Notes: a model not told the origin generated them from the letters alone. A DNA stretch of 64,000 bases from Lentzea waywayandensis (GCF_900115955.1 NZ_FOYL01000002.1:186001-250000); one strand, 5' to 3'. Counted from the first letter of the stretch, positions 36,599 to 45,671 are shown. Program-made: numbers and translations.

Positions 36599-36638
36599 CA
36601 CGCAGCGAGCCATCCGGCAAGAGCTCGCGAGGTTTTGA

Positions 36639-36660
36639 ATTATGACCGTACTAACATGGG
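36639..36660. promoter_or_regulatory. TetR-type operator, copy 2
   Basis: Second copy of the same 22-bp unit in the same orientation, 62 bp from copy 1, with dyad TATG-nnn-GTAC-nnn-CATG. It lies 26 bp before the TetR ATG at 36686, suited to autoregulation. Confidence 0.65.
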
Positions 36661-36685
36661 TGACAGTCGGAGAGCGGAGCAGCGC

Positions 36686-37270
36686 ATGGCGCGGTACGGC
36701 AAAGAGCACAAGCTGGCCACGAGACAGCGGATCATCGAGACGGCGGGCCGCCGGCTCAAGCGCGACGGCATCGACGGTTCCGGGGTCGCCGCCCTCATGG
36801 CGGACGCGGGCCTGACCAACGGCGCCTTCTACGCCCACTTCGAGTCGAAGGAGGACCTGGTCGCCACCGCGGTCGCCGACCAGCTGCGCGACCAGCGCGA
36901 GCGGCTCGCCGCCGCCCCGCCAGGCCGGGCGGGACTCGATCAGATCATCCGCGCGTACCTCTCACCCGAGCATCGCGACAGCCGCGAGGAGGGCTGCCCG
37001 TCCGCCGCCCTGCTCGACGAGATCGGCCGGTGCGCGGAACCGACCAAGCAGGTCTACACCGACAGCGTGCTCGCGTTCATCGACGACATCGCCGCCCGGC
37101 TCGCGCCGCACGATCCCCGGTCGGCGCGCGTCGCGACCCTCGGCGTCTACGCCTTGATGGTCGGGACGCTGCAGCTCTCCCGCGCCCTGGCCGACCAGGA
37201 GCTCGCCGACGAGGTTCTGGAGCAGGGCATCCGCAACGCCATGGCCCTGCTGGACGACGCACCGCACTGA
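36686..37270 (+). CDS. TetR-family transcriptional repressor
   Basis: 194 residues from ATG 36686 (GGAG at 7 nt; family members start MARYGKEHK). Earlier in-frame starts at 36635 and 36656 fall inside the operator. The HTH is about 10-56 (TNGAFYAHFESKEDLVATAV). The C-terminal domain resembles that of regulators of electrophile or quinone stress. It is divergent from the SDR / MDR / hydrolase operon, and a duplicated operator lies between them. Confidence 0.92.
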   Translation: MARYGKEHKLATRQRIIETAGRRLKRDGIDGSGVAALMADAGLTNGAFYAHFESKEDLVATAVADQLRDQRERLAAAPPGRAGLDQIIRAYLSPEHRDSREEGCPSAALLDEIGRCAEPTKQVYTDSVLAFIDDIAARLAPHDPRSARVATLGVYALMVGTLQLSRALADQELADEVLEQGIRNAMALLDDAPH

Positions 37271-37301
37271 AAGCGCCGCACCCGCGGCGGGGCCACTGGC
37301 C

Positions 37302-37450
37302 AGTGGTGTGGCCCGGAATGTTGCCGGGCGAATTCGCGGTCAGACGGGTGCGTCGCGGTGTCGCCCCCACGTCCTCGTACTGGTGGGCGGCGCCGCGAGG
37401 TGCCCTGCTGAGCGTGAATTACCCAGCCGGCATTCCGGGTCGCACCACTA
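37302..37450. repeat. Long inverted repeat between convergent genes, copy A
   Basis: AGTGGTGTGGCCCGGAATG (37302-37320) is inverted at 37431-37449, where the minus strand reads AGTGGTGCGACCCGGAATG (two mismatches). The right end directly abuts or includes the TAG stop of the antiporter gene (37448-37450). TGCTGAGCGTGAA at 37406-37418 is also found in copy B at 56155-56217. The unit fills the gap between TetR and antiporter genes and may act as a bidirectional terminator, a MITE-like element, or both. Confidence 0.6.
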
Positions 37451-38986
37451 GCGTTCCTCCAGACCGGCGTCCTCCAGGTCGAGGGTGCGCTGGATCCGCC
37501 TGCGGGTGGCATCGCTGATCCTGCCCACCCCGAACAGGCGGTGCAGCTCGTCCCGTTCCACCGCGAGCAGCGAACGCCGCACCGTCCGGTAGGTCGCGGA
37601 CATCGAGTCCTCAGTGGACTCGATGTCCGTCTCGATGCGGTGCAGCCGGGCCAGCCAGCTGCGGCGCAACCCTTCCACGACCACCGTGGGCGCGGCCTCC
37701 AGGTCGGCCAGGTCGTCGAGGTGCCCCAGCCCGGCCTGGGCCAGGCTCCGGCGGGCCATGATCTCCTCGGTGCGCACGTCGGCCGGCGTGAGTGCGACTC
37801 CCGCCCTGCGCACCAGCGGGGCCAGCGTGAAACCCTGCACCACCAACGTGATCACGATGACCGCGATGGTCAGCAGCAACACCAGCTCGCGGTACGGCAA
37901 CGTCGCCGGGATCGTCAACGCGGCCGCCAGCGGGACCACGCCTCTCGCGCCGGCCCACGAAACGACGGCGGGCACCTGCCAGGACGGTCTGCTCGCGCCG
38001 CTTCGGCGTTGTTGCAGCGCTGACAAGGGAAACACCCAAAGCACCCGCACGAGCAGCAACGTGACGGTGACGGCCAGCGCGTACAGCGGCCACATCACGC
38101 CCGTCGCGGTCTGCTCGCGGATCAGGGCGGGCAGTTGCAGCCCGATCAACGCGAACACGACGCTTTCCAGCAGGAAGATCACCGTCTCGTACACCGCGCC
38201 CTGCTGCAGCCTGCCCTGCGCGCCGGTGAGCCGCGGCGCGAGCGTGCCGAGCACGACGCTGGCCACCACGACCGCGGTCACGCCGGAGGTGTGCACGGAC
38301 TCGGCCAGCACGAAGGCCGCGTACGGGGTGAGCAACGAGATCACGCTCTCCAGCACCGGATCCTCGGTACGCCGCCGCACGACCGCGACGCCGACGGCCA
38401 CCACCGCGCCGGCCAGGGCTCCGCCGACGGCCAGGACGACCACGTCCAGCGCAGTGCGGCCCCACGAGACCGCGCCGCCCACGACCGTGATGGACACCGC
38501 CACCCGGAACACCAGCAGCGACGTCGCGTCGTTGAACAGGCTCTCCGCCTGCACGAGCGCCTGCAGCCTCGGCGGCAGCGACAACCGGCGTCCCAGCGCC
38601 GTCACCGCGACCGGGTCGGTGCTCGCCAGCACCGCGCCCAGCACGAGCCCGACCCCCAGCGACATGGGCGTGATCGCGACGACCACCAGCCCGACCGCGA
38701 CCGCCGAGGCGAGCACCAGGCCGACGGACAGGATCGACACCGGACGCCAGACCGTGCGCAGGTCACGCCACGGCAGTTCCTCCCCCGCCGCGAACAGCAG
38801 CGGGGGCAGCACCACGAGGCTCACGATCTCCGGCGTGACCTGCACAGCCGGTACCCCGGGCAGCAGCCCTACGACGACTCCGGCCACGACGAGCAGCGAC
38901 GGCGCCGGAACCCGAAGCCTCTTGGCGAATGTGGCCACCACGGTGGCCATCGCCACCAACGCCAACACTGTCTCCACGCTGCGCAC
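37448..38986 (-). CDS. CPA1-type Na+(K+)/H+ antiporter
   Basis: 512 residues from a GTG with GAGG 8 nt upstream. About 12 membrane segments in the first 400 residues, with ASTDPVAV and LFNDATSLLVF, the conserved NhaP/CPA1 ion-binding signatures, followed by a helical cytosolic tail of about 110 residues. It probably exchanges Na+ or K+ for protons in pH and volume control. A 35-residue membrane ORF lies 9 bp upstream on the same strand. Confidence 0.93.
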   Translation of the reverse strand: MRSVETVLALVAMATVVATFAKRLRVPAPSLLVVAGVVVGLLPGVPAVQVTPEIVSLVVLPPLLFAAGEELPWRDLRTVWRPVSILSVGLVLASAVAVGLVVVAITPMSLGVGLVLGAVLASTDPVAVTALGRRLSLPPRLQALVQAESLFNDATSLLVFRVAVSITVVGGAVSWGRTALDVVVLAVGGALAGAVVAVGVAVVRRRTEDPVLESVISLLTPYAAFVLAESVHTSGVTAVVVASVVLGTLAPRLTGAQGRLQQGAVYETVIFLLESVVFALIGLQLPALIREQTATGVMWPLYALAVTVTLLLVRVLWVFPLSALQQRRSGASRPSWQVPAVVSWAGARGVVPLAAALTIPATLPYRELVLLLTIAVIVITLVVQGFTLAPLVRRAGVALTPADVRTEEIMARRSLAQAGLGHLDDLADLEAAPTVVVEGLRRSWLARLHRIETDIESTEDSMSATYRTVRRSLLAVERDELHRLFGVGRISDATRRRIQRTLDLEDAGLEER

Positions 38987-38995
38987 GGTGCTGCC

Positions 38996-39103
38996 TCACG
39001 CTTTCGGGTTTCTGTCCCTGTTCAGGCAACGAACCGTCAGTGCGATCAGCAGGAACAGGGCTACGAGCACGACAGTGCAGGGGAGGTCACCCATGCACTT
39101 CAT
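38996..39103 (-). CDS. 35-residue membrane peptide before the antiporter
   Basis: ATG 39103 reads MKCMGDLPCTVVLVALFLLI and ALTVRCLNRDRNPKA: a single membrane helix with a basic tail, ending 9 bp before the antiporter GTG. No ribosome site is seen, so it would be leaderless or weakly translated; an alternative ATG is three codons downstream. The longer frame to 39247 does not look like protein. It may be a regulatory subunit of the antiporter. Confidence 0.45.
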   Translation of the reverse strand: MKCMGDLPCTVVLVALFLLIALTVRCLNRDRNPKA

Positions 39104-39132
39104 GATGGGGAAAGTCCGACGGTCTCCACAGA

Positions 39133-39154
39133 CGTCATTACGCACTCCTGACGC
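39133..39154 (-). promoter_or_regulatory. Candidate KdpE-like tandem repeat upstream of the antiporter operon
   Basis: On the minus strand GCGTCAGGAGT (39154-39144) is followed directly by GCGTAATGACG (39143-39133). The 11-bp period and GCGT core resemble the kdp site. It ends 29 bp before the small-ORF ATG. The remaining gap to 39363 shows no gene. Confidence 0.35.
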
Positions 39155-39363
39155 AGAGATTCCGTAAAGGTCACTTGCCGCCCTGCCTCGGCTGGGAGTT
39201 GCATGGAAGCCATGGGCAGCCTTCACCTGAGCTGCGGCGTGCGTCACGACGACCAGCCGCCCAATACCGGCCCGGCTCTCTAGCCGGTCCCGCTCCCGTC
39301 CGCCCTGTGCCGCCCTTCTCTTCGCGCGCCGGGGTTTCTCGCTGCCACCTCTTGGGATGAACC

Positions 39364-40047
39364 GTGTCTCCTCTTCCGATCGCCCTCGTCACGGGCGGAA
39401 GTCATGGCGTCGGCTTCGACGCCGCCCGTGCTCTCCTGGCTGACGGCCACGTCGTCGTGCTGCACGCCCGCACGGCCGAGCAGAGCTGGGATGCCGCGCA
39501 ACGGCTCGTGGACGGTGGCGCCGACCCGACGCGCGTGCATCCCGTCGACGCGGACTTCGCGTCTCTCGACTCGGTGACCCTGCTGGCCCGCCAGGTCGCC
39601 GCGGAGCACCCGGTGCTCGACCTGCTCGTCAACGCGGCCACGATCGTCGGCTCCGACCGGTGCGTCATCACCGAGGACGGCAACGACCTCGCCCTCCAGG
39701 TGAACTACCTCGCGCCGGTTCTGCTGACCAGAGGGCTCGAGGGGCCGATGGGCAGGGCATCGGCCCCTCGGGTGATCAACCTGTCGTCCGAGCCGCACCG
39801 CGGCGGTTCCCCGAGCTCGAAGGACTTCACCCGGTCGGAGCTCGCGCTGACGATGCTGACGAACGCGCTGGCCAAGGCCAGCACGGCGGTGAACGTGGAT
39901 CCCGGCGGTGCCGATCCGAAGCTGTTGCACCTCGACGAGACCAGGGCGAAGGCCGTGCTGCCTTCGCCTCGGGTGAGCGACCAGCCCGTGGTGTGGCCAC
40001 GGCTGACCCTCACCGACAGCGGGCTCCAGCCCGAGGACGGTGTGTGA
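39364..40047 (+). CDS. Degenerate short-chain dehydrogenase paralogue
   Basis: 227 residues from a GTG. The Rossmann motif is TGGSHGVG, and NLSSEPHRGG carries the catalytic Ser. The catalytic Tyr-x-x-x-Lys segment is deleted: where the neighbour has AAYAQSKLAL, this reads KDFTRSELAL with no tyrosine and Lys changed to Glu. The C-terminal 30 residues after DPGGADPKLL also do not match the neighbour. It overlaps the intact paralogue by 1 nt (TGATG). It is probably inactive as an oxidoreductase, or acts as a partner subunit. Confidence 0.65.
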   Translation: MSPLPIALVTGGSHGVGFDAARALLADGHVVVLHARTAEQSWDAAQRLVDGGADPTRVHPVDADFASLDSVTLLARQVAAEHPVLDLLVNAATIVGSDRCVITEDGNDLALQVNYLAPVLLTRGLEGPMGRASAPRVINLSSEPHRGGSPSSKDFTRSELALTMLTNALAKASTAVNVDPGGADPKLLHLDETRAKAVLPSPRVSDQPVVWPRLTLTDSGLQPEDGV

Positions 40048-40835
40048 TGCCCACCGTTCTCGTCACCGGCGCGTCGAGCGGAATCGGCTACGAGACCGCC
40101 CGACAGCTGGCCAACGACGGCGCCACGGTCATCGTGCACGCCAGGACGGCCCACCTCGCCTCGTCCACAGTGGACAGGCTGGCTCGCACCGGCGTGCCCG
40201 CGGCCAGGCTGCGGGCACTCGGCGCTGACTTCACCCGGCTCGACGAGGTCGCCTCGATGGCGTGCGAGGTGGCACACCTCGACGTGTTGGTGAACAACGC
40301 GGCCACCGCCGGACCGGAGACCGCGACGTTCACCGAGGACGGGAACGAGATCACGTTCCAGGTCAACTACCTCGCGCCGTTCCTGCTGACCAGGCTGCTC
40401 GACGACGCGCTGTCGCCGGAAGGACGCGTGGTCAACGTGTCGTCGACGCTGCACCGCGCCGGGCACCTCAGCTGGAACGACCTGAACCGGCGCCGGCGCT
40501 ACCAGCGGGGTGCCGCGTACGCGCAGTCGAAACTCGCCCTGACGATGTTCACCAGGGCTCTGGCGGAGTTCGGCCCGAGCGGGCGGACGGCTGTCAGCGT
40601 GCATCCCGGGGTCATCGACACCGACATGTTGCCCGCCTACAGCTTCCGAGGCCGGCCGGCGAGCGATGGCGCGGTTCCCGTCACGCACCTGTGCTTCACC
40701 CGCACCGGATTCGTCAACGGCGCCTACTACGACGGCAGGCTGCCCGCCAAGGCAGCGCCGTCCGTCGACGACCCGCAGGTGGTCGAACGGCTCTGGCGCC
40801 TGAGCGAACGCCTCACGTTGCAGACCGTCAAGTAG
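40047..40835 (+). CDS. Short-chain dehydrogenase/reductase (WW-oxidoreductase-like)
   Basis: 262 residues from ATG 40047; the longer frame to 39660 is a shadow. TGASSGIG, NNAA in place of NNAG, Ser in NVSSTLHRAG, and YAQSK. The HRAG and DL-rich lid is typical of retinol-dehydrogenase-like SDRs. It follows the degenerate copy directly and is followed by a strong terminator. Confidence 0.9.
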   Translation: MPTVLVTGASSGIGYETARQLANDGATVIVHARTAHLASSTVDRLARTGVPAARLRALGADFTRLDEVASMACEVAHLDVLVNNAATAGPETATFTEDGNEITFQVNYLAPFLLTRLLDDALSPEGRVVNVSSTLHRAGHLSWNDLNRRRRYQRGAAYAQSKLALTMFTRALAEFGPSGRTAVSVHPGVIDTDMLPAYSFRGRPASDGAVPVTHLCFTRTGFVNGAYYDGRLPAKAAPSVDDPQVVERLWRLSERLTLQTVK

Positions 40836-40848
40836 GCCAACCGAATGC

Positions 40849-40879
40849 GGCGCGGAGCAGACTGCAGCTGCTCCGCGCC
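40849..40879. terminator. Terminator after the tandem SDR genes
   Basis: GGCGCGGAGCAG (40849-40860) pairs perfectly with CTGCTCCGCGCC (40868-40879) around the 7-nt loop ACTGCAG. It lies between the SDR stop and the PhoU start. Confidence 0.8.
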
Positions 40880-40908
40880 GTCCCACAGTCCGAGAGAGGA
40901 CGATCGCG

Positions 40909-41586
40909 ATGCGCGACCTGTTCCACCACCAGCTCGACGTGCTCGTCCTTCAGCTCGCCCACATGTGCGACCTGACCGCCGTGGCGATGCGCCGCGCCAC
41001 GGACGCGTTGCTGGACAACGATCTCCAGCTCGCCGAACAGGTGATCGCCGACGACGTGAGCCTCGACGAGGCACGTGACCGCGTCGAGCACGACGTCCAG
41101 ATGCTGCTCGCGCTCCAGTCCCCGGTCGCGACCGACCTGCGCACCATCCTGTCCGTCACGCTGTCCGTGGAGCGCGTCGAACGGATGGGTGACCTCGCGG
41201 AGCACGTCGCCCTGGCGGTGCGCCGCAGGCATCCCGAGACGGTGCTGGCACCCCCGTTGCACGCCCGCTTCGAGCAGATGGCCGAGATCGCCATCCGCTC
41301 CGCCGTCACCGCGGGCTGGGCCGTCCGCGGGCCGAACCCGATGCTGCGGCAGCAACTGACGGCGGACGATCAGGCGATGAACGACCTGCACCGCTCGTTG
41401 TTCGCCGTCATCTCCTGCGGCGAGTGGAGACACGGCGTCGCCGCAGGAGTCGAAGCAGCGTTGCTGAGCCGCTACTACGAACGGTTCACCGACCACGCCG
41501 TGTCGGTCGCCCGCAAGGTCTCCGCTGTCAGCCTCCGACGTGAATGCCAGGCCGCCGTTCCGGGTCCGGTTCACTCGCTCGGATGA
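40909..41586 (+). CDS. phoU: PhoU-like phosphate/ion signalling protein
   Basis: 225 residues, two PhoU three-helix bundles with the metal-binding E-x-x-x-D patterns in [18 protein letters not shown] and [16 protein letters not shown]. PhoU proteins link phosphate transport to PhoR signalling, but in actinobacteria some sit by K+ or other ion transporters. No pst gene is present here. The last 59 bp overlap the end of the convergent APC gene, and the C-terminal 20 residues after VSAVSL do not look like the family, so the 3' end may have drifted. Confidence 0.88.
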   Translation: MRDLFHHQLDVLVLQLAHMCDLTAVAMRRATDALLDNDLQLAEQVIADDVSLDEARDRVEHDVQMLLALQSPVATDLRTILSVTLSVERVERMGDLAEHVALAVRRRHPETVLAPPLHARFEQMAEIAIRSAVTAGWAVRGPNPMLRQQLTADDQAMNDLHRSLFAVISCGEWRHGVAAGVEAALLSRYYERFTDHAVSVARKVSAVSLRRECQAAVPGPVHSLG

Positions 41587-43516
41587 TCTCCCGCACCACC
41601 GGGGCCGTGTCACCGCGGCCGAGCAGCAGGTAGCGGAACAGGTGGCCCAGCGGGTTTCCCTCGCTCCAGGCGAAGTGACAGTGGGGCCGCACGCCGGTGC
41701 AGTCGCGCAGGGCGAGCAGGATCGCGGCGATCGCGTTGGGCGCGGCGGGACTGTCGGCTCGCAGGATCCGATGGCCGTCGACCTCGACCCCGCGCACCTG
41801 CAGCACCTCACTGAAGTCGGAGGGATCGACCACGTCGATCTCCAGGAAGATCACGTCCGCCGAGCCGGGCACGGGGTTCATCCCCCGCTGCTCGGCCTCC
41901 TTCTCCGCGTACTCGGCGGCGTCGCCCGCTTGACGACGGTTGGCGATCAGAGTCACGGCACCGTCGTAGGCGAGCGTGTCGGCGACGAACCGGCGCGCGG
42001 CCTCGTCCAGTTCGATGTGCTCCACCCTCAACTCGGTCGTGCGGGTGACGCGGGAGACCAGCGAGATCGCGATGATGCCGAGGATGAAGAACAGCGAGAT
42101 GGTCAGGCCGTCCGGCTTCTCGATCACGTTCTCGACCAGCGCGTAGAGCAGGATCAGCGTCAACACGGTGAACGCGACGACGGCGATCCGCCGGCGACGA
42201 CGCATCGCGGAGATGGCGACCGCGACGGAGGCGGAGACCATCATGGCCAGGATGCCGGTCGCGTAGGCCCCGGCCTGCGCGTTGACGTCGGCGTTGAAGA
42301 CGATCGTCACCAGGATGCAGATCACGGTGTAGACGATCACCACCGGCCGCACCGCACGAGACCACTCCGGCGCCATGCCGTAGGAAGGCAGGTAGCGCGG
42401 CACGATGTTGATCAGACCCGCCATCGCCGACGCGCCCGCGAACCACAGGATGAGGATGCTGCTGATGTCGTAGGCGGTGCCGACGCCCTCACCGAGCAGC
42501 TCGTGAGCGAGGTAGGCGAGGGCGCGGCCGTTCGCCTGGCCACCCGCCTGGAACTCCTGCGCGGGGATCAGCACGGTGGTGACGAAGCTGGTAGCGATCA
42601 GGTACACCGACATGATCAGAGCGGCGGCCGTGAGCAGCTTGCGGGTGTTGCGGACGCGATCCCGCAGACGTTCCTCGGCGGTAGTCCCCTTCGATGCCAC
42701 CAACGGCATCATGCTCACACCGGTCTCGAAGCCCGACAACCCGAGAACCAGCAGCGGGAACGCCAGGATCGCCGGCCCGACCACACCGCCCCACCCGCCT
42801 CCGCCTGAGGTCAACGCATCAATCCAGCGGTCGAGCACGACAGGTTCGGACAACACCTGCCCGACGCCCGCGACGACAACGACGGCGTTCAGCAGCAGGA
42901 ACACCGCGACGAGCGGGATCGCCACTCCGACGGCCTCGCTGAACCCGAGCAGGAACACCCCGCCCAGCACGAGCAGCAACACGACGGTCACGGTGACCTC
43001 GTGGCCGTGCAGGAAGCCTGGAGCCAACGGGTTCTCCAGCAGGTGCACGGTGGCATCGGCGGAAGACAGCGTGATCGTGATGATCCACGACGTGGCCACG
43101 AACCCCAGCAGCACCAACACGAACAGCTTGCCGCGCCAGAACGGCAGCAGGTTCTCGAGCATCGCCACCGAGCCCTGCCCGTGCGGGCTCTCCTTCGCGA
43201 CGCGCCGGTACATCGGCAGCATCCCGAGCAGTGTCAGCGCCACGATCAGCAGCGTCGCCAGCGGTGAGACCGCTCCGGCCGCGAGCGCCGCGATGGCCGG
43301 CAGGTAGGACAGCGTGGAGAAGTAGTCCACACCGGTCAGGCACATCACCTTCCACCACGACTGCGGCACGGCGTGCGCCTCGCCGCTCTCCGGGCCCACC
43401 ACCGGCTGCACCCGATGCTTCAACAACCACCGCCCCACCCCTGTCGCGGGAGCGGCCGGGCGTACCGGGCTGTCCACGCGTTCAGGTATCGCGTGTTGCT
43501 GCGACGTGTCGGTCAT
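41528..43516 (-). CDS. APC-family cation/amino-acid transporter with long C-terminal domain
   Basis: 662 residues from ATG 43516. Twelve or so membrane segments (about 55-495), starting with [20 protein letters not shown], and a cytosolic tail of about 165 residues. It is distinct from the KimA-like protein at 32078 but belongs to the same superfamily. Neighbouring CorA and PhoU, and a kdp-like tandem repeat upstream, favour an inorganic cation as substrate, though an amino acid cannot be excluded. Confidence 0.85.
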   Translation of the reverse strand: MTDTSQQHAIPERVDSPVRPAAPATGVGRWLLKHRVQPVVGPESGEAHAVPQSWWKVMCLTGVDYFSTLSYLPAIAALAAGAVSPLATLLIVALTLLGMLPMYRRVAKESPHGQGSVAMLENLLPFWRGKLFVLVLLGFVATSWIITITLSSADATVHLLENPLAPGFLHGHEVTVTVVLLLVLGGVFLLGFSEAVGVAIPLVAVFLLLNAVVVVAGVGQVLSEPVVLDRWIDALTSGGGGWGGVVGPAILAFPLLVLGLSGFETGVSMMPLVASKGTTAEERLRDRVRNTRKLLTAAALIMSVYLIATSFVTTVLIPAQEFQAGGQANGRALAYLAHELLGEGVGTAYDISSILILWFAGASAMAGLINIVPRYLPSYGMAPEWSRAVRPVVIVYTVICILVTIVFNADVNAQAGAYATGILAMMVSASVAVAISAMRRRRRIAVVAFTVLTLILLYALVENVIEKPDGLTISLFFILGIIAISLVSRVTRTTELRVEHIELDEAARRFVADTLAYDGAVTLIANRRQAGDAAEYAEKEAEQRGMNPVPGSADVIFLEIDVVDPSDFSEVLQVRGVEVDGHRILRADSPAAPNAIAAILLALRDCTGVRPHCHFAWSEGNPLGHLFRYLLLGRGDTAPVVREIIRASEPDPERRPGIHVGG

Positions 43517-43572
43517 GCCCGTGCCCCCGTGGTGATGTGCAGTCATTTGGGAGCGAGTCAACTTCGCGTGAA

Positions 43573-43596
43573 GTCCTGCCTGCGTAAAGGCAGGAC
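43573..43596. promoter_or_regulatory. Perfect hairpin in the leader between the APC and corA genes
   Basis: GTCCTGCC (43573-43580) pairs with GGCAGGAC (43589-43596) around the loop TGCGTAAA. It would lie in the 5' leader of the minus-strand APC transporter. The 24-bp element alone does not match a riboswitch I recognise. Confidence 0.35.
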
Positions 43597-43602
43597 CCCT
43601 CG

Positions 43603-43624
43603 GCATCAAGATCGCGTAAAAATC
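43603..43624. promoter_or_regulatory. Candidate KdpE-like tandem repeat between APC and corA genes
   Basis: GCATCAAGATC (43603-43613) is followed directly by GCGTAAAAATC (43614-43624), the closest match to the kdp site; GCGTAAAG also occurs 21 bp upstream at 43582. It could serve either divergent gene. Confidence 0.45.
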
Positions 43625-43681
43625 GTCTGCGCATTCGGGTGACCCCTTCCCAGCCGTCACACGCTCGGTGAGGCTGGCAGC

Positions 43682-44689
43682 GTGATCGAGCCCGCGACCG
43701 TGGTGGACTGCGCCGTCTACGTCGACGGCAAGCGGCTGCCTGGCACGTGGACGTACGCGGGTGCGCTCACGGAGGTCCGAGACCGCGGCGAGGGGTTCGT
43801 CTGGATCGGCCTGTTCGAGCCGGAGAAGCACCAGTTCCACGGCCTCGCGAGAACCTGTGGCCTGCGCGAGCAGGCCGCGGAGGACGCGGTCCGCAGGCAT
43901 CGGCGTCCCACGTTGGATCATCGCGGCGACACGCTGTTCATGGCGATGAAGACCGTCTGCCACGTCGAGAACGACTCGCCTCAGACCGCGAACGAGATCG
44001 TCCTGACCGGCGAGATCATGGCCTTCGTCGGGGACGACTTCATCGTCACCGTCCGGCACGGCCAGCACTCCGGGCTGCACGGCCTGCGAACCGAGCTCGA
44101 GGCCGAGCCCGAACGTCTTCAGGTCGGGCCCGCAGCGGTGCTGCACGCGATCGCCGACCGCGTCGTGGACGAGTACCTGGCCGTCACCGACGCCTGCGAG
44201 GCCGACATCGACCTCATGGAGTCCCTCGTGTTCGCGCCACGGAGCGAGGTCGGCGCGGAACAGATGTACCTGATGCGACGGGAGATCCTCGAACTGCGGC
44301 GGGCGGTGACCCCGCTGTCGGCGCCGCTGCACCGGCTGGTCGAAGGCGCCACCCCGCTGGTGCCCGACGAGGTGCGGTCCTACCTCCGCGACGTCGAGGA
44401 CCACCTGACCACGGTCTCGGACCGGATCACCCGTTTCGACGAACTGCTGACCTCACTGCTCAGCGCCACGGTCGCCAAGGTGACACTCCAGCTGAACGCC
44501 GACATGCGGAAGATCTCCTCCTGGGTGGCGATCATCGCCGTGCCGACCATGGGAGTCGGCGTGTACGGCATGAACTTCGACCACATGCCTGAACTGCGGT
44601 GGACCTACGGCCGCCCGCTGGTGCTCGCCGTGCTGCTCATCGCCTGTCTCGTGGTGCACCGGCTGCTCAAGCGCAACAAGTGGCTCTAA
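43682..44689 (+). CDS. corA: CorA magnesium/cobalt transport protein
   Basis: 335 residues from a GTG with GAGG 8 nt upstream. Large soluble N-terminal domain followed by two C-terminal membrane helices, with the filter motif YGMNF (GMN at 296-298) at the end of the first. It conducts Mg2+ (and Co2+/Ni2+) as a pentamer. It is divergent from the APC transporter across a 165-bp regulatory region. Confidence 0.95.
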   Translation: MIEPATVVDCAVYVDGKRLPGTWTYAGALTEVRDRGEGFVWIGLFEPEKHQFHGLARTCGLREQAAEDAVRRHRRPTLDHRGDTLFMAMKTVCHVENDSPQTANEIVLTGEIMAFVGDDFIVTVRHGQHSGLHGLRTELEAEPERLQVGPAAVLHAIADRVVDEYLAVTDACEADIDLMESLVFAPRSEVGAEQMYLMRREILELRRAVTPLSAPLHRLVEGATPLVPDEVRSYLRDVEDHLTTVSDRITRFDELLTSLLSATVAKVTLQLNADMRKISSWVAIIAVPTMGVGVYGMNFDHMPELRWTYGRPLVLAVLLIACLVVHRLLKRNKWL

Positions 44690-44719
44690 AGCTCCGCGAA
44701 GCGAAGGGCTGAACTGCGG

Positions 44720-45598
44720 TCAGCACGGTTCGGCGAGCACCTCCGGTCGTCCCATCGCCACGGCCTGCCCGAGCAACGTGAGCGCGGCTTCCGCCGCCGA
44801 ACCCGGTTGCGCAGTCACGACTGTCAGCGTCTGGTCCGGGGCGTGCGGGATGCGGAGTGTCTGCTGCTTCACCACGATCTCCCCCGCGACGGGGTGGTGC
44901 ATCTGGTGCGCGGTGCTGTCGCAGGCGCGCACCCGGTGGTCGGCCCACATGGTCGCGAACTCGGGGCTGCGGGTCGCCAGTTCCCCCACGAGGGCGCTCA
45001 GTTCCCGGTCTTCCGGGTACTTGCCGGCGGTGAGGCGGAGGTTGCCGACCACCGCACGGGCCTTGACCGCCCAGTTCTGGTAGAGGGCGCGGGTGTGCGC
45101 GTCGAGGAAGACCAGCTTGGTCATGTTGGGACGGTCCGCGGGGCGTTGGGGGCTGGAACGGTCGAGGTGGCCCGCGAAGAAGGCGTGGCCCAGGGGGTTC
45201 CACGCCAGCACGTCGCCGCGCCTGCCCAGCAGGATCGCCGGTTGGGCGAGCGTGGCGACGAGTTCGGCGGTATCGGGCGAGACGCGTTCAGGTGGTGGCT
45301 TCGGCGCGGTCCGGTGGCGTCGTGGCTGGGCCAGTTCGCGCAGGTGGGCGTGTTCGTCGGGGTTCAGTTGGAACGCTCGGGCGAGAGCGGCCACGACCTC
45401 CTGCGACGCGTGCAGGGCCTGTCCTTGTTCCAGCCGGACGTAGTAGGAGGCGCTGACGCCGGCCAGGCCGGCGACCTCCTCTCGACGCAGGCCGGGGACC
45501 CGTCGCCGTTCGCCGTAGGTCGAGAGACCGACCTGGTCCGGTCGCAGGCGCGCCCGGCAGGCTTGGAGGTACTCGGCGAGCTGTCCCTGTCCGCTCAT
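44720..45598 (-). CDS. XRE-family regulator with MmyB-like ligand domain
   Basis: 292 residues. N-terminal HTH (about 12-75, RREEVAGLAGVSASYYVRLE) and a C-terminal PAS-like MmyB domain (about 105-275), with WNPLGHAFF and ATMWADHRVR as in the family. In Streptomyces these regulators sit divergent from short-chain dehydrogenase or hydrolase genes and bind fatty acids. Here the divergent gene encodes an MBL hydrolase, the probable target. Confidence 0.93.
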   Translation of the reverse strand: MSGQGQLAEYLQACRARLRPDQVGLSTYGERRRVPGLRREEVAGLAGVSASYYVRLEQGQALHASQEVVAALARAFQLNPDEHAHLRELAQPRRHRTAPKPPPERVSPDTAELVATLAQPAILLGRRGDVLAWNPLGHAFFAGHLDRSSPQRPADRPNMTKLVFLDAHTRALYQNWAVKARAVVGNLRLTAGKYPEDRELSALVGELATRSPEFATMWADHRVRACDSTAHQMHHPVAGEIVVKQQTLRIPHAPDQTLTVVTAQPGSAAEAALTLLGQAVAMGRPEVLAEPC

Positions 45599-45649
45599 CC
45601 GGCCAGTATGCGCACGCCGGCCGCGCCGAGCCTGACCACGCCAGTGGTA

Positions 45650-45671
45650 GGCAAGGGCGGGTCTGGTTGCC
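45650..45671. promoter_or_regulatory. Possible operator between XRE and MBL genes
   Basis: GGCAA (45650-45654) and TTGCC (45667-45671) form short arms in the divergent promoter, 28 bp before the MBL start. It is suggestive by position only. Confidence 0.3.

Noticed and set aside
39171..39360. Small ORFs on both strands before the degenerate SDR
   Set aside because: Low-complexity Arg/Gly/Pro composition without ribosome sites or motifs.
43573..43596. c-di-AMP (ydaO) or other riboswitch before the APC transporter
   Set aside because: The hairpin is simple and short, and the conserved ydaO core sequences are not seen; only a generic hairpin can be claimed.
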